Positions 23,916 through 34,193 of a stretch of DNA of 64,000 nucleotides are shown here, piece after piece. Position 1 is the stretch's first letter, and the number at the start of each line of letters is the position of its first letter. This DNA is from Edaphocola aurantiacus (GTDB taxonomy: Bacteria > Bacteroidota > Bacteroidia > Chitinophagales > Chitinophagaceae), in contig NZ_VOSI01000002.1 of the NCBI RefSeq assembly GCF_019797745.1, positions 1-64,000 on the forward strand. The letters run 5' to 3'. Under the pieces are notes generated by a model. It did no database searches. It was given only the letters and a program-made list of their open reading frames with translations, and was not told where the DNA came from. A program made the translations under genes and the position numbers.

Positions 23916-24839
23916 TTACTTTCCTGCTTCAGCAGTTAAGAAATCATGTACGTCGCCGATCCACTCAGCTTTATATCGGTTCAGATAGTTTTCATGACCC
24001 GCAAGCGGGTATATCTTCAGCACTTTTCTTCCCCGCAGATTATGGTAAATAGCCTCAATTTCGGACCGGCTCACATACTTGTCGCTGCCTCCTGAAAGTA
24101 ATAATACCGGGCACTTAATCCCCGCAGCATAATCTATCGGGCAATGCTCAAACGCATTGAACTGATTCTCTACCCCACCCCATAACACCAGCAAATGTGC
24201 CATAGGAAATGCCGGCACACCCATAACTGAAAAGCGTGCTGATACGGTTTGTAATAAACTTCCGAAAGGACATTCTAATATCGTAGCCTGTACCGGTACG
24301 CCTGGTGTCTGGGACAAATAGCGCATAATGGATACCGCACCCATTTGCTCCAGTAGTTTTACACTTTCGGCTACCTGCTCCGCCTCTTTGTATCCGATAG
24401 TGGTCTCATTACCTTTTGCTGCACCAGCCCCCATAAGATCGATCAGTAAAGTGCTGTAGCCCTCGTTCAGAAATGCTTCTGCCCGGTCGAGCATACCGGC
24501 TTTACTGGAGCCATAGCCATGACAGATCAGTACAATTCCTTTACTGTCCGGAGCTTTGATATACCAGCCTTCCGTAGGGTGGCTTCCTCCTATTTTAAGG
24601 GTAACATATGATTGCTGAGGAGTTGTAAACAGTTGTGGACGCGGGTTATCTGCACCGGTCAGAACGGCCGATAATTTTTGCGAGAAGGACAGTGCATCAG
24701 GCTTTACTCTCTTCTCCGTTGTCGGTTCAAAATGGGTAAAGCGGTATGCGTGCAAGGCCGCAACAATATTCATCAGCAGCACGATCAAGCCAATGCTCCA
24801 GAGCAGGATACGCCGTTTCTTTCCTTTACGGATATACAT
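23916..24839 (-). CDS. Alpha/beta hydrolase fold protein lacking the nucleophile elbow
   Basis: The 307-residue protein has an N-terminal membrane anchor (about 9-32) and an alpha/beta hydrolase core. HGYGSSKAG near 107 is the oxyanion-hole region; LLLSGGSDKYVS near 246 supplies a candidate acid (Asp about 253) and PLAGHENYLNRY a candidate His (about 282). The expected GxSxG nucleophile motif is missing: where relatives read LLEQ-(about 10-13 residues ending in GxS)-MGAVSIMRYL, this protein goes directly from LLEQ to MGAVSIMRYL (junction at residue 165/166, DNA near 24344). The frame stays open. It may be inactive, or the gap could be a sequencing or assembly error. It follows the RluA gene by 6 bases. 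Confidence 0.82.
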   Translation of the reverse strand: MYIRKGKKRRILLWSIGLIVLLMNIVAALHAYRFTHFEPTTEKRVKPDALSFSQKLSAVLTGADNPRPQLFTTPQQSYVTLKIGGSHPTEGWYIKAPDSKGIVLICHGYGSSKAGMLDRAEAFLNEGYSTLLIDLMGAGAAKGNETTIGYKEAEQVAESVKLLEQMGAVSIMRYLSQTPGVPVQATILECPFGSLLQTVSARFSVMGVPAFPMAHLLVLWGGVENQFNAFEHCPIDYAAGIKCPVLLLSGGSDKYVSRSEIEAIYHNLRGRKVLKIYPLAGHENYLNRYKAEWIGDVHDFLTAEAGK

Positions 24840-24845
24840 ATAATT

Positions 24846-26543
24846 TTAAAATTCAGGGTCTACCTGGAATGAGATCATTTGTTTGGTCGCCGGGTGCTTC
24901 ACCGACAGGTACTCTGCGTGTAAATGCAGCCTGTTTGCTTTGGTACCGTATAGGTCATCGCCCACGATAGGCATATTCAAACCCAATGAGTGGGCCGAAT
25001 GCATTCTCAGCTGATGGGTGCGCCCGGTTATGGGATAGAAATAAACACGTGTCTTATTTCCTTCTATACCAATCACCTGCCATTTGGTTTTAGAGGGTTT
25101 GCCATACTCATAGCATACCAGCTGATGCGGACGGTTATCGAGATCTACCCGCAGTGGCAGATCAACAAAACCCTCTCTCTGCTCCAGTACACCATCCAGC
25201 AGGGCAATGTAGCGCTTCTGTATTGTTTTTTTGATAAACTGGCTCTGAATATAATGATGTGCCTCTTTGGTCTTTGCTGCAATCAGCAGGCCGGATGTAG
25301 CCATATCAAGGCGATGCACCAGTAATGGACCTGTAGCATCGGGATACCGCTTCTGCAAAATGCTCAATACACAATCCTGTATATTGATGCCGGGCACGGA
25401 CAGGAAATCTGCCGGTTTATTAACCACGATGATGTATTCATCTTCGTATACCGTTTTAATCTGGTCGCCCAGGTCTTCCTGTACCAGCATGGGATTATCA
25501 TCGGTCTCCATTCCTTCCATCATATGTGCCAGTATCGGCTCGCACTTGCCTTTACAGGCCGGATAGAAATAGCCGTGCTTCCTGATTTCTGAAACAGGTG
25601 ATTGCCCCCACCAGAACTCGGCCATAGCCAAGGGTTTTAATCCATACTGAAAAGCATATTGCAGCATTTTGGGTGTGGCACATTCGCCAGCGCCTGCGGG
25701 TGGATTTTCAAAAATCTGCGGATCAAAAATGGCCCTTACATTTTTATATGTTCCATACTGGTTGATAAAGTTATATTGCTGAAAAAGCCATTCCTGGAGA
25801 TGGGCAGACTGTTGTTTGCGCAATTCTTTCAGCCGGTCTATCTCCTGTTGGAATCCGGCAATAGTCTGGAGTAACGAATCGGCATCCTGACGACGCTGCT
25901 GTGTGTAGTAGCGCAGGTATGCACTATCTGTCACACTTTCCTTAGCCAGGGCATCACAATACAGTTCATACTCCGCTGCATCCAATAGGGTCTTTTGTTC
26001 ATTTCTCCTGCTTTTACGCAAAGCTTTCTTTTCGCGAAGCTGTTCTTTTAGCTGAGCGATATCTGCAGCCACTGCAGATTCTTCAAGCGCTGTAGCTGCA
26101 AGTGCAGTTGTATATTCCGGTTCCGCTTCCAGTGCTGCTATTTGCAGGGTTACCTGGTGTATCTCCTGTTCTCCTGTTCTGAAAACGCCGCCTTCTCTGA
26201 GCATATCAAATACCGGCGGCACAAAGCGGCCAATCGTATTAGAGTTGGCCAGCTTACCGGAAAAAGCGGTCAGATACCCTACCTGGCCGTCTTGGGTCTG
26301 CACCAGCAATACGCCGAACATCTTACCGATAACCAAACCGGCCCGTCCTTCCTGTAATCCGAAGTTATGTTCCCACTCCTGTTGCGATTGGAGGTATTGC
26401 TGCAATGCAGCTACCGCTTCCAGACATAAAGGATGCGGCTCGTAATAAAACGGGAAGGTAAACCGCTCCGGCAATTCTGATGGAGCAATCTCCCGTTGGA
26501 AAGGAATAAAACAAGTTGGTACTTCCGGCACACTAATCGACAT
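24846..26543 (-). CDS. RluA-family pseudouridine synthase with long N-terminal region
   Basis: The C-terminal domain (about 365-565) is a RluA-type pseudouridine synthase: VNKPADFLSVPG near 374, HRLDMATSGLL near 410 with catalytic Asp about 413, GRTHQLRMHSAH near 500 and GDDLYG near 526. It isomerises uridine in rRNA or tRNA. The first 360 residues are an unusual extension: a globular N-terminal part, a coiled coil (about 155-250, rich in Lys, Arg, Glu, Gln), then YFYPACKGKCEPIL with two Cys. I recall similar long forms near 550 residues but cannot name the N-terminal domain. No S4 domain was seen. The RNA target is unknown. Confidence 0.9.
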   Translation of the reverse strand: MSISVPEVPTCFIPFQREIAPSELPERFTFPFYYEPHPLCLEAVAALQQYLQSQQEWEHNFGLQEGRAGLVIGKMFGVLLVQTQDGQVGYLTAFSGKLANSNTIGRFVPPVFDMLREGGVFRTGEQEIHQVTLQIAALEAEPEYTTALAATALEESAVAADIAQLKEQLREKKALRKSRRNEQKTLLDAAEYELYCDALAKESVTDSAYLRYYTQQRRQDADSLLQTIAGFQQEIDRLKELRKQQSAHLQEWLFQQYNFINQYGTYKNVRAIFDPQIFENPPAGAGECATPKMLQYAFQYGLKPLAMAEFWWGQSPVSEIRKHGYFYPACKGKCEPILAHMMEGMETDDNPMLVQEDLGDQIKTVYEDEYIIVVNKPADFLSVPGINIQDCVLSILQKRYPDATGPLLVHRLDMATSGLLIAAKTKEAHHYIQSQFIKKTIQKRYIALLDGVLEQREGFVDLPLRVDLDNRPHQLVCYEYGKPSKTKWQVIGIEGNKTRVYFYPITGRTHQLRMHSAHSLGLNMPIVGDDLYGTKANRLHLHAEYLSVKHPATKQMISFQVDPEF

Positions 26544-26568
26544 ATACTATTCTCTGGATTTGAATCTG

Positions 26569-26576
26569 CAAAATTA
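26569..26576 (-). promoter_or_regulatory. -7 box of the RluA-family gene
   Basis: TAATTTTG on the minus strand fits TAnnTTTG, about 25 bases before the start codon at 26543; no clear -33 element. Confidence 0.45.
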
Positions 26577-26669
26577 AAACAAAAATAGAGTTACGATAAA
26601 ATAACATTAAAACTTATTGCATATTACTTTAAACATGAGTACATTAGTAGCAATAAATAACCTCTAATT

Positions 26670-29600
26670 ATGCACCACTATTACTCATCCGTTTGTGCCG
26701 GGCTTTTATGTCTCGGCCTTCTTTCTGCTCCTGCATATGCGAGAATACAGAAATTTCACGCTGATCCGATATCTGACCAGATCAGCGCTCCTATAACCAA
26801 GGAATTGAGTTCCTACCGCATCTTTAGTCAGGATCGATCGGCGATTCTATCTTTTATACATAATATCCGCGGTCGGTACAATGACCCTTCTTTCAGTACA
26901 ACAATCACTATCCCCATGCTGGATGGCAAGGAGGAAGATTTTGTCATCAGCAGCAGTAATATACTCCCGGAATCTTTCCTGGTAGCCAATCCTGACATCC
27001 TTGCATTTAAAGGTATCTCTGCTGATGGCCAAAAATCACTGCGCCTTACCCTTAGCCCATTGGGTATGATGGGGACGATCCGTATAGCGAGGATGGAAGG
27101 CGCCATCTACCTCGCACCGGTCGACCTGCAACAGCCCGACAACCTGATTATTTATTCCGCAAAGGATATGCAGCAACACGTAGCGGCAGCCAAATGCGGC
27201 ACAGATGGCAGTCTGTATAGTTCAGAACCGGACCTGCATTTAATGACGGCATACCTGGGCTCTTCACAGATGCGCAATTATCGTCTTGCAGTCGCGGCAT
27301 CGGGAGAATATACAACCTGGGCCACAGGTCAGGCAGCAGCACTGGCCCTGATTACGACTTCTGTAAATAATATCAGCGCAATTTATGAGAGAGACGCCAG
27401 TATACATTTCACCCTGGTGACCAACAACTCTGTTATCTACCCTGATGCGACTATAGATCCTTATACTACTGTTAGCTTTCCTTCCGGCACAACCCTGACG
27501 GAAAACAATACAGCACTGAATACCAATATAACCAGTGCAAACTATGATGTCGGCATTTTATTTGGTTACGGATGGTCCGGCGGACTGGCGCAGTTAAGTT
27601 CCACCTGTGGCTCCAGCAAAGGACGTGGTGCAGGAGGTCTGAACAGCGGCTTCAGTACCGGCTCTTCCGGTCCGGTGTTCGACAATATGATTGCACATGA
27701 GATCGGACACCAGTTTTCGGCCCAGCATACTATGGCCTCCAACAATGGTGGCTGTAGCGGTAATACCAATCCGGCAACAGGCTGGGAGCCCGGTGGTGGA
27801 TCTACGATCATGGCTTATGCAGGTACCTGTACCGGCAATTCGTACCAGAACAACTCTGATGATTACTTTCACGGGGGCAGCCTGGGACAGATTGCTACCT
27901 TTATCACTTCTGGTGCTGGTGCAGGATGTGCGACCCTTAGCAGTAGCGGCAACACGACACCTATCAGTAACGTGACATCGGCCAGCTACTCCATTCCCAA
28001 CGGCACGCCGTTTAAACTTACCCTGAATACGACTGATGCCAATGCTGCAGATGTATTGTCCTATACCTGGGAGCAGATAGATGCGATCGGAGGTGTTGGT
28101 ACCTCCAGCGCTCCAAGTGCAACGGCGACTTCCGGCCCGCAGTTCAGATCGTTCCCTCCAGGTACCAGCGCGACAAGATACCTACCGAGCCTTTCGGTAT
28201 TGTTAGGTAATGCGTCGGGCACATACGAGGTGCTGCCTACCGTAGCCAGAACAATGAACTTCCGTGGTACGGCAAGAGATAACCATTCCGGTGGTGGTGC
28301 TGCCGCTTATGCAGATGTGGCGGTTACTACACTGGCTTGTGGTCCGTTTTCCTTTACCAACCTGAACACCACAACTTCACTGGTGGCTAATGGTTCGAAT
28401 ACCGTTACCCTTAACTGGAATACGGCTACGGCCTGTGCCGCAATGCCTAATATCAAAATCTCTTTTTCTACAGACGGGGGACAGACTTTCCCATACACGA
28501 TCCTGGCCAGCACACCTAATGACGGTACCGAAACCATTACGGTACCCAACCTGCCTACCTGTTCCGGCCGCTTTATGATTGAATCAATCGGGAACATTTA
28601 TTTCAATATCAATGCAGCAGACATCAGCATCAGTTCTGGTTGTTTAGCCAACGGCACACAATTTACACCGGCTACTACGCTAAGTGCTCCTGTGGGTGAT
28701 GCCTCATTAAATATGAGTCTGACACCTGCTTATGGTACAACGATTAGCTCCCCGATTACCGGAGCAATAACCAGTTCTTCTACAGCTGGTAATTTATCCT
28801 TCTACAATCCTAATACCCCTGCCTGTCAAGGGCCTAGTAACAGCAACCGTTATAATCTCATTGAGTTCTATCCATCGGTATCCGGAACATATACATTTAA
28901 CCGAACCACCTCCGGAAATATTGTAGTAAACTTATATGAAGGTGCTTATAACAGTTCCAGCGTCTGTGACAACTTCCTGGCTTCATCGGCCAATATGAAT
29001 GCTACAAACGATGGGGTAATCATTGGTACATCTACCAGTGCCAGCCTGTGTGCGAATCAAAAATATGTACTACAGGTATCGACGTTCAGCAATTCGGTTT
29101 CTTTACCAAACAACTTCAGCATTAATGTGGTTACGCCTGGTGGCGGTGGTCTCAGCACCGGTATCGCTAACCCTGCGGGTACCAATTATATGTATGTTAT
29201 GGTCAACAATACTACCGGTAATATTGTACAGATCGCTACTACTGCAAATATGACCAATACGGGTAATTTCCCGATCGGTAACTATACTGTATATGGCTTA
29301 TCCTCGACCAGCACTGCTGCAGCATTAAATACAACCTATGCTGGCACTTCATTTAACAGCTTTAATACTGCTTTACTGAATCAGACCGGTATTTGCGGGC
29401 AGGTATCTGCAAATGCGAGAACCATAACCGTAACAGCTCCATTGCCGGTAACATTATTGAGTTTCAAAGCCAGCAAAACAACAGCAGGTGATGCTTTACT
29501 GGACTGGAAAGTAAAAGAAGACGCCATGACTGCCGGTTATACTATTGAACGCAGCCTGGACGGACACTACTTTACACAGATCGGCTCTGTCAGCGCTAAA

Positions 29601-30002
29601 GGAGATCAGCAAATTACAGAACAGGTGTATCAATATACTGACAAGCAATTTGCTTCTTTGAACGGGAAAGTATACTACCGTTTACGTGTAGAACATAAAG
29701 ATCAGAGTCTGCAATATTCTGACATCGCAATGCTGCTGAATGGTGAGGCGAGCAACAATATCAGCGTGTTCCCTAACCCGGTTAATCATGATCTGTTTGT
29801 GCATTTCAACAACGATCCAGCTGCTACTTACCGCATCAGTATTACAGATGTTTTAGGCAAAACGGTATGGCAGCAGGACTACCAGAAACTGAGTGGTGCA
29901 AGCCGCTTGAGCATACCAGTATCATCTTATGCATCCGGTATGTATTATATCAGTATTACGGACGGTACAGAGATCAGTACGCACAAGTTCATTAAAAAAT
30001 AG
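26670..30002 (+). CDS. Secreted metzincin metalloprotease with T9SS type A sorting domain
   Basis: The 1110-residue protein has a signal peptide (LLCLGLLSAPAYA). A propeptide-like region precedes a reprolysin-type domain (about 200-410) that starts NYRLAVAASGEYTTW and contains the zinc-binding HEIGHQFSAQH at about 343-353 followed by the Met-turn IMAYAGTC near 381. Later come Ig/Fn-like regions (about 420-960, with a bacterial Fn3-type segment DWKVKEDAMTAGYTIERSLDG) and the type A sorting domain ending in ISVFPNPVNHDLFVHF and GMYYISITDG...KFIKK. It is expected to be exported by the T9SS and to degrade external proteins. The calling family (M12B/M43-like) rests on the HExxHxxxxxH and Met-turn spacing. 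Confidence 0.9.
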   Translation: MHHYYSSVCAGLLCLGLLSAPAYARIQKFHADPISDQISAPITKELSSYRIFSQDRSAILSFIHNIRGRYNDPSFSTTITIPMLDGKEEDFVISSSNILPESFLVANPDILAFKGISADGQKSLRLTLSPLGMMGTIRIARMEGAIYLAPVDLQQPDNLIIYSAKDMQQHVAAAKCGTDGSLYSSEPDLHLMTAYLGSSQMRNYRLAVAASGEYTTWATGQAAALALITTSVNNISAIYERDASIHFTLVTNNSVIYPDATIDPYTTVSFPSGTTLTENNTALNTNITSANYDVGILFGYGWSGGLAQLSSTCGSSKGRGAGGLNSGFSTGSSGPVFDNMIAHEIGHQFSAQHTMASNNGGCSGNTNPATGWEPGGGSTIMAYAGTCTGNSYQNNSDDYFHGGSLGQIATFITSGAGAGCATLSSSGNTTPISNVTSASYSIPNGTPFKLTLNTTDANAADVLSYTWEQIDAIGGVGTSSAPSATATSGPQFRSFPPGTSATRYLPSLSVLLGNASGTYEVLPTVARTMNFRGTARDNHSGGGAAAYADVAVTTLACGPFSFTNLNTTTSLVANGSNTVTLNWNTATACAAMPNIKISFSTDGGQTFPYTILASTPNDGTETITVPNLPTCSGRFMIESIGNIYFNINAADISISSGCLANGTQFTPATTLSAPVGDASLNMSLTPAYGTTISSPITGAITSSSTAGNLSFYNPNTPACQGPSNSNRYNLIEFYPSVSGTYTFNRTTSGNIVVNLYEGAYNSSSVCDNFLASSANMNATNDGVIIGTSTSASLCANQKYVLQVSTFSNSVSLPNNFSINVVTPGGGGLSTGIANPAGTNYMYVMVNNTTGNIVQIATTANMTNTGNFPIGNYTVYGLSSTSTAAALNTTYAGTSFNSFNTALLNQTGICGQVSANARTITVTAPLPVTLLSFKASKTTAGDALLDWKVKEDAMTAGYTIERSLDGHYFTQIGSVSAKGDQQITEQVYQYTDKQFASLNGKVYYRLRVEHKDQSLQYSDIAMLLNGEASNNISVFPNPVNHDLFVHFNNDPAATYRISITDVLGKTVWQQDYQKLSGASRLSIPVSSYASGMYYISITDGTEISTHKFIKK

Positions 30003-30023
30003 ACTACTTACTTTTCAACAATA

Positions 30024-30055
30024 AAAAAGGGATGCTTAGACAAGCATCCCTTTTT
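30024..30055. terminator. Bidirectional intrinsic terminator
   Basis: AAAAAGGGATGCTT (30024-30037) pairs with AAGCATCCCTTTTT (30042-30055) across AGAC, between the convergent metalloprotease and clpB genes. Confidence 0.88.
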
Positions 30056-30080
30056 ACGTTAACAACAAATAAATCGAATT

Positions 30081-32696
30081 TTACTGTTTTTCTTCATTGC
30101 GCAATACCACTGTTCCGTCAAAGACATCGATCAGTACCGGCTTGGACTTATCTATATCTCCGGCAATGATATGGCGGCTCAATAAGTTGATGATCTCTTT
30201 CTGGATCAGTCTTTTCAACGGACGGGCACCGAACTGCGGATCAAATCCCTGTTCTGCAAAATAATCTACAGCATAGTCCGTAAAGTTCAGCGTAATGCCC
30301 TGTTGGGCTACCCGTTCTTTAACTTCATCAAACTGTATTTTGATGATGCCGCGAATCTCATTTTTCAGCAGCGGATGGAACATGATTACCTCATCTATAC
30401 GATTAATAAATTCCGGTCTCAGGGTTTGACGCAGCATCAGGATCACATCGTCTTTTGTACGTTCAAACACATCGTGGAATTTTGCATCGTTACTACCACT
30501 CAATCCTTCAAAATTTTCCTGTATAATATCAGAGCCCAGGTTACTGGTCATGATAATGATGGTATTTTTAAAATTCACCACGCGACCTTTATTATCGGTC
30601 AGGCGGCCATCATCCAGTACCTGCAGCATCACATTAAATACATCCGGGTGTGCTTTCTCTATCTCATCCAGCAGGATTACAGAATATGGTTTACGGCGTA
30701 CGGCTTCGGTCAGCTGACCACCCTCATCATAACCCACATATCCCGGAGGCGCACCCACCAGACGGCTTACGCTATGCTTCTCCTGGTACTCGCTCATGTC
30801 GATACGGGTCATCATAGAATCATCATCGAACAGGGCTTCTGCAAGGGCTTTGGCCAGTTCTGTTTTACCCACACCGGTTGTACCCAGGAAGATGAAAGAA
30901 CCGATTGGCTTGCGCTCATCCTGCAGGCCTGCGCGACTTCTGCGAATGGCATCTGCTACTGCAGTAATCGCCTCATCCTGGCCTATTACACGTTTATGCA
31001 ATTGTTCTTCTAGGTGCAGTAATTTCTCCCGCTCGCTCTGCATCATTTTCTGTACCGGTATGCCGGTAGCCTTCGCTACATTCTCTGCTATATCTTCGGC
31101 ATCTACTTCTTCTTTCAGTAAGCGACGATCCAGGGCCAGTTCATTCAGGGCGTTGGTATTGGATACCAGTTGCGCTTCTTCTTCTTTCAGTTTACCATAA
31201 CGGATCTCGGCAACCTTACCGTAATCGCCGTCACGCTCTGCTTTTTCGGCTTCCTGTTTCAGGGTTTCAATACGGCTTTTTGACTGCTGTATTTTTTCAA
31301 CCATTTCCTTTTCGGTAGTCCATTTAGCTTTAAGCGTATCACGCTCTACCAGCAGGTTCGCAATATTGGTATTCAGCGTCTGTAATTTGCTTTCGTCATT
31401 CTCCCGTTTGATCGCTTCGCGTTCAATCTCCAGCTGGCGGATTCTTCTTTCCAGTTCATCCAGCGGCTCGGGCATAGAATTCATTTCCAGCTTCAGTTTC
31501 GCTGCACTTTCATCGATCAGATCAATCGCTTTATCGGGCAGAAAACGATCGGTAATATATCTTTGAGACAGCTCTACCGCTGCAATAATGGCTTCATCTT
31601 TGATGCGCACATGATGGTGTGTTTCATAGCGATCTTTCAATCCGCGCAGGATAGAGATTGCATCATCAGTGCTCGGCTCGTCTACAAGAACTTTTTGGAA
31701 GCGGCGCTCCAGGGCTTTATCTTTTTCAAAATACTTCTGGTATTCATTTAAGGTAGTGGCCCCGATTGCTCTCAGTTCGCCACGGGCCAGGGCCGGCTTC
31801 AGGATATTTGCGGCATCCATAGCCCCTTCTCCCCCACCTGCACCAACAAGTGTATGTATCTCGTCAATGAACAGAATGATCTCTCCATCACTTTCAGAAA
31901 CTTCTTTTACCACAGATTTCAAGCGCTCTTCAAATTCACCTTTATACTTTGCTCCTGCGATCAGTAGTCCCATATCCAGTGCATAGATGATTTTGCTGCG
32001 CAGGCTATCCGGCACATCACCGTTAATGATACGATGTGCCAAACCTTCTACAATAGCGGTTTTACCCACACCCGGTTCCCCGATCAGTATCGGGTTATTT
32101 TTGGATCGGCGGGAAAGGATATGCAGTGTTCTGCGGATCTCCTCATCACGGCCGATTACCGGATCGAGCTTACCGGCTTGTGCCAGTTCATTCAAATTTT
32201 TCGCGTACTTGGAAAGGGAATTGTAGCTATTATCTGAAGTTTGAGAATTGACTGTACTGCCCTTTCTCAGGTCTTTAACAGCTGCGACCAGTGCCTTTTC
32301 GGTTACCCCGGCATCTTTAAGCAGTTTTGCGGTATCGTCGCTGCCTTGTATAATAGACAGTAAAAGGTGCTCCGGACTTACAAATTCATCCCCGAATGTT
32401 TTGAGGATATTTGAGGTTCTCAGGATCGCATTGTTTACCTCCCTGCTTACCGACTGTGCGGCATCTCCGCCGGTCTGTTTGGCAATACGGGCAATACTTT
32501 CATCCAGTTTTGTATTGATCAGGTTAAGGTTACCATTACTTTTCTTTAAGAGAAATTCAATAGGCCCTTCTTTATCTTCCAGCATAGCTTTGAGTAAGTG
32601 CTGGGTTTCAATATATGGATTGTTATGGTTAAAGGCGACCTGCTGTGCCTGTTGCAGGGTCTCCTGTGCTTTGATTGTGAAATTATTTAAGTTCAT
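30081..32696 (-). CDS. clpB: ATP-dependent chaperone ClpB
   Basis: Hexameric AAA+ disaggregase that threads aggregated protein with DnaK. The 871-residue protein has the Clp N domain ([19 protein letters not shown]), nucleotide-binding domain 1 with Walker [14 protein letters not shown] near 205 and Walker [15 protein letters not shown], the coiled-coil M domain (about 410-520), and domain 2 with Walker [13 protein letters not shown] near 605 and [10 protein letters not shown]. The pore loop motif [11 protein letters not shown] is present. The M domain distinguishes it from ClpA/ClpC. No clear TAnnTTTG box or CIRCE element was seen in the 180 bases upstream, so control is unknown. Confidence 0.97.
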   Translation of the reverse strand: MNLNNFTIKAQETLQQAQQVAFNHNNPYIETQHLLKAMLEDKEGPIEFLLKKSNGNLNLINTKLDESIARIAKQTGGDAAQSVSREVNNAILRTSNILKTFGDEFVSPEHLLLSIIQGSDDTAKLLKDAGVTEKALVAAVKDLRKGSTVNSQTSDNSYNSLSKYAKNLNELAQAGKLDPVIGRDEEIRRTLHILSRRSKNNPILIGEPGVGKTAIVEGLAHRIINGDVPDSLRSKIIYALDMGLLIAGAKYKGEFEERLKSVVKEVSESDGEIILFIDEIHTLVGAGGGEGAMDAANILKPALARGELRAIGATTLNEYQKYFEKDKALERRFQKVLVDEPSTDDAISILRGLKDRYETHHHVRIKDEAIIAAVELSQRYITDRFLPDKAIDLIDESAAKLKLEMNSMPEPLDELERRIRQLEIEREAIKRENDESKLQTLNTNIANLLVERDTLKAKWTTEKEMVEKIQQSKSRIETLKQEAEKAERDGDYGKVAEIRYGKLKEEEAQLVSNTNALNELALDRRLLKEEVDAEDIAENVAKATGIPVQKMMQSEREKLLHLEEQLHKRVIGQDEAITAVADAIRRSRAGLQDERKPIGSFIFLGTTGVGKTELAKALAEALFDDDSMMTRIDMSEYQEKHSVSRLVGAPPGYVGYDEGGQLTEAVRRKPYSVILLDEIEKAHPDVFNVMLQVLDDGRLTDNKGRVVNFKNTIIIMTSNLGSDIIQENFEGLSGSNDAKFHDVFERTKDDVILMLRQTLRPEFINRIDEVIMFHPLLKNEIRGIIKIQFDEVKERVAQQGITLNFTDYAVDYFAEQGFDPQFGARPLKRLIQKEIINLLSRHIIAGDIDKSKPVLIDVFDGTVVLRNEEKQ

Positions 32697-32874
32697 AGCT
32701 CTGACGCTTTGTTTTCTTTTATAAAATTAATCCTACAAACTAAGCACCAGAAACAAATACATGATATTTCGTCATTATTTAACAGTAGCGCCCTGACGGG
32801 TCGTCGTGTCCTGTTTTTATGACCGGAAAATATTACCGATTTTTATATTTTATTGTGTAAAATTGGCATTAAAA

Positions 32875-34164
32875 CTACCTTCCAGGCTCCTGCACGATCG
32901 CATTCAGGTGATCAAAAAATGCCGGGTATGATTTATTCACGGCATCTGCCTGTGTAATATGTACCGTACCATCAGCTCTTAAAGCCAGTATGGCTGCTGC
33001 CATAGCAATGCGGTGATCATTACAGGAATCTACAGTTGCTCCTTTTATATCAGCCTTTCCTTTGACGATCATATAATCATCCTGCAGGGTAATAGAAACA
33101 CCCATTTTGCCCATCTGCTCCTGCAAGGTCAGGGCACGGTTACTCTCCTTATGTTGTAATCTGCTTACGCCTTCTATAACAGAAGTTCCTTCTGCACAGG
33201 CAGCCAGCACCACTAATGGAGGGAACAGGTCCGGGCAGTCTGTGGCATTGAACTGGAATGCTTTCAGGGCCTGATGTTGCACCACTACTTCTTCTGTAGT
33301 GATTGACATACGGCAACCACAATCATGCAGGGCTTCTATAATTTTTTTATCGGCCTGAGCGGAGAATACGTCCAGTCCGCTGACGCTTACCGATCCGGCG
33401 ATAGCACCGGCAACAAGAAAGAAAGCTGCATTGCTCCAATCGCCCTCTACAGACACCTTTTTCAGTCCCTGAGCGGCAACAGCCTTTTTCGGATTAAAGA
33501 TAAATCGTTCGTAATTATCGTTCTGCGGTACATTCATACCAAAAGTCTCCAGTACCTGTAAGGTAAGATCAATATAAGGTTTGCTATTCAGCTGCCCGAC
33601 AGTAATGGTTACGGGTTCGATGATCTCCGCCTGCGCATAAGCCATCAGCACACCGCTAAGTACCTGAGAGGTAATGCTTCCGTCCAGGGTAATATCTTTA
33701 GGCTGTAATGGGCCTTTTATTGTAATCGGGAAGCCTTGTGCTGGATCGCTGGTATAGTGTACACCAAGCGCAGTACATGCCTCTTCTATAAGTTTCAGTG
33801 GCCGGTTCCGTAAAGAACCTTCTGCTTCAATAGCGACTTCTTTGTCGGCCAGTGCCGCAATCATACTGAACATACGCAATGCCAGACCGCTTTCTCCACA
33901 ATGAATCATCGGCTCTATCGCATCATTCGGAAAACCCTCCGAATCTACTTCAACCTTTTGCTCATCCGGTATATATTGTGCTGCAGCTCCCAACTGCCTG
34001 ATCAGGGAAAGTGCTGCTTTCTCATCTGCAGAACCGCCGAAGTGCTCCAGTACGGTCTTTCCCTTGCGTAATAATGCTGCGGCCAACAGGCGCTGACTTA
34101 CACTTTTAGAAGATGGGATACGTATATTTCCTTTAACGGCCTGTGGTTGTATAGATATATTCAT
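32875..34164 (-). CDS. aroA: 3-phosphoshikimate 1-carboxyvinyltransferase (EPSP synthase)
   Basis: AroA joins shikimate 3-phosphate and PEP, the sixth step of the shikimate pathway. The 429-residue protein has the N-terminal phosphate-binding GNIRIPSSKSVSQRLLAAALL, CGESGLALRMFSMIAAL (equivalent of the SGTSxR region), SGVLMAYAQAE and the late DHRIAMAAAILAL motif. It is the last gene of the aro operon and starts 29 bases after aroB. Confidence 0.96.
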   Translation of the reverse strand: MNISIQPQAVKGNIRIPSSKSVSQRLLAAALLRKGKTVLEHFGGSADEKAALSLIRQLGAAAQYIPDEQKVEVDSEGFPNDAIEPMIHCGESGLALRMFSMIAALADKEVAIEAEGSLRNRPLKLIEEACTALGVHYTSDPAQGFPITIKGPLQPKDITLDGSITSQVLSGVLMAYAQAEIIEPVTITVGQLNSKPYIDLTLQVLETFGMNVPQNDNYERFIFNPKKAVAAQGLKKVSVEGDWSNAAFFLVAGAIAGSVSVSGLDVFSAQADKKIIEALHDCGCRMSITTEEVVVQHQALKAFQFNATDCPDLFPPLVVLAACAEGTSVIEGVSRLQHKESNRALTLQEQMGKMGVSITLQDDYMIVKGKADIKGATVDSCNDHRIAMAAAILALRADGTVHITQADAVNKSYPAFFDHLNAIVQEPGR

Positions 34165-34193
34165 TAATGATCACTGTTTTGTAAATGTGCTGA

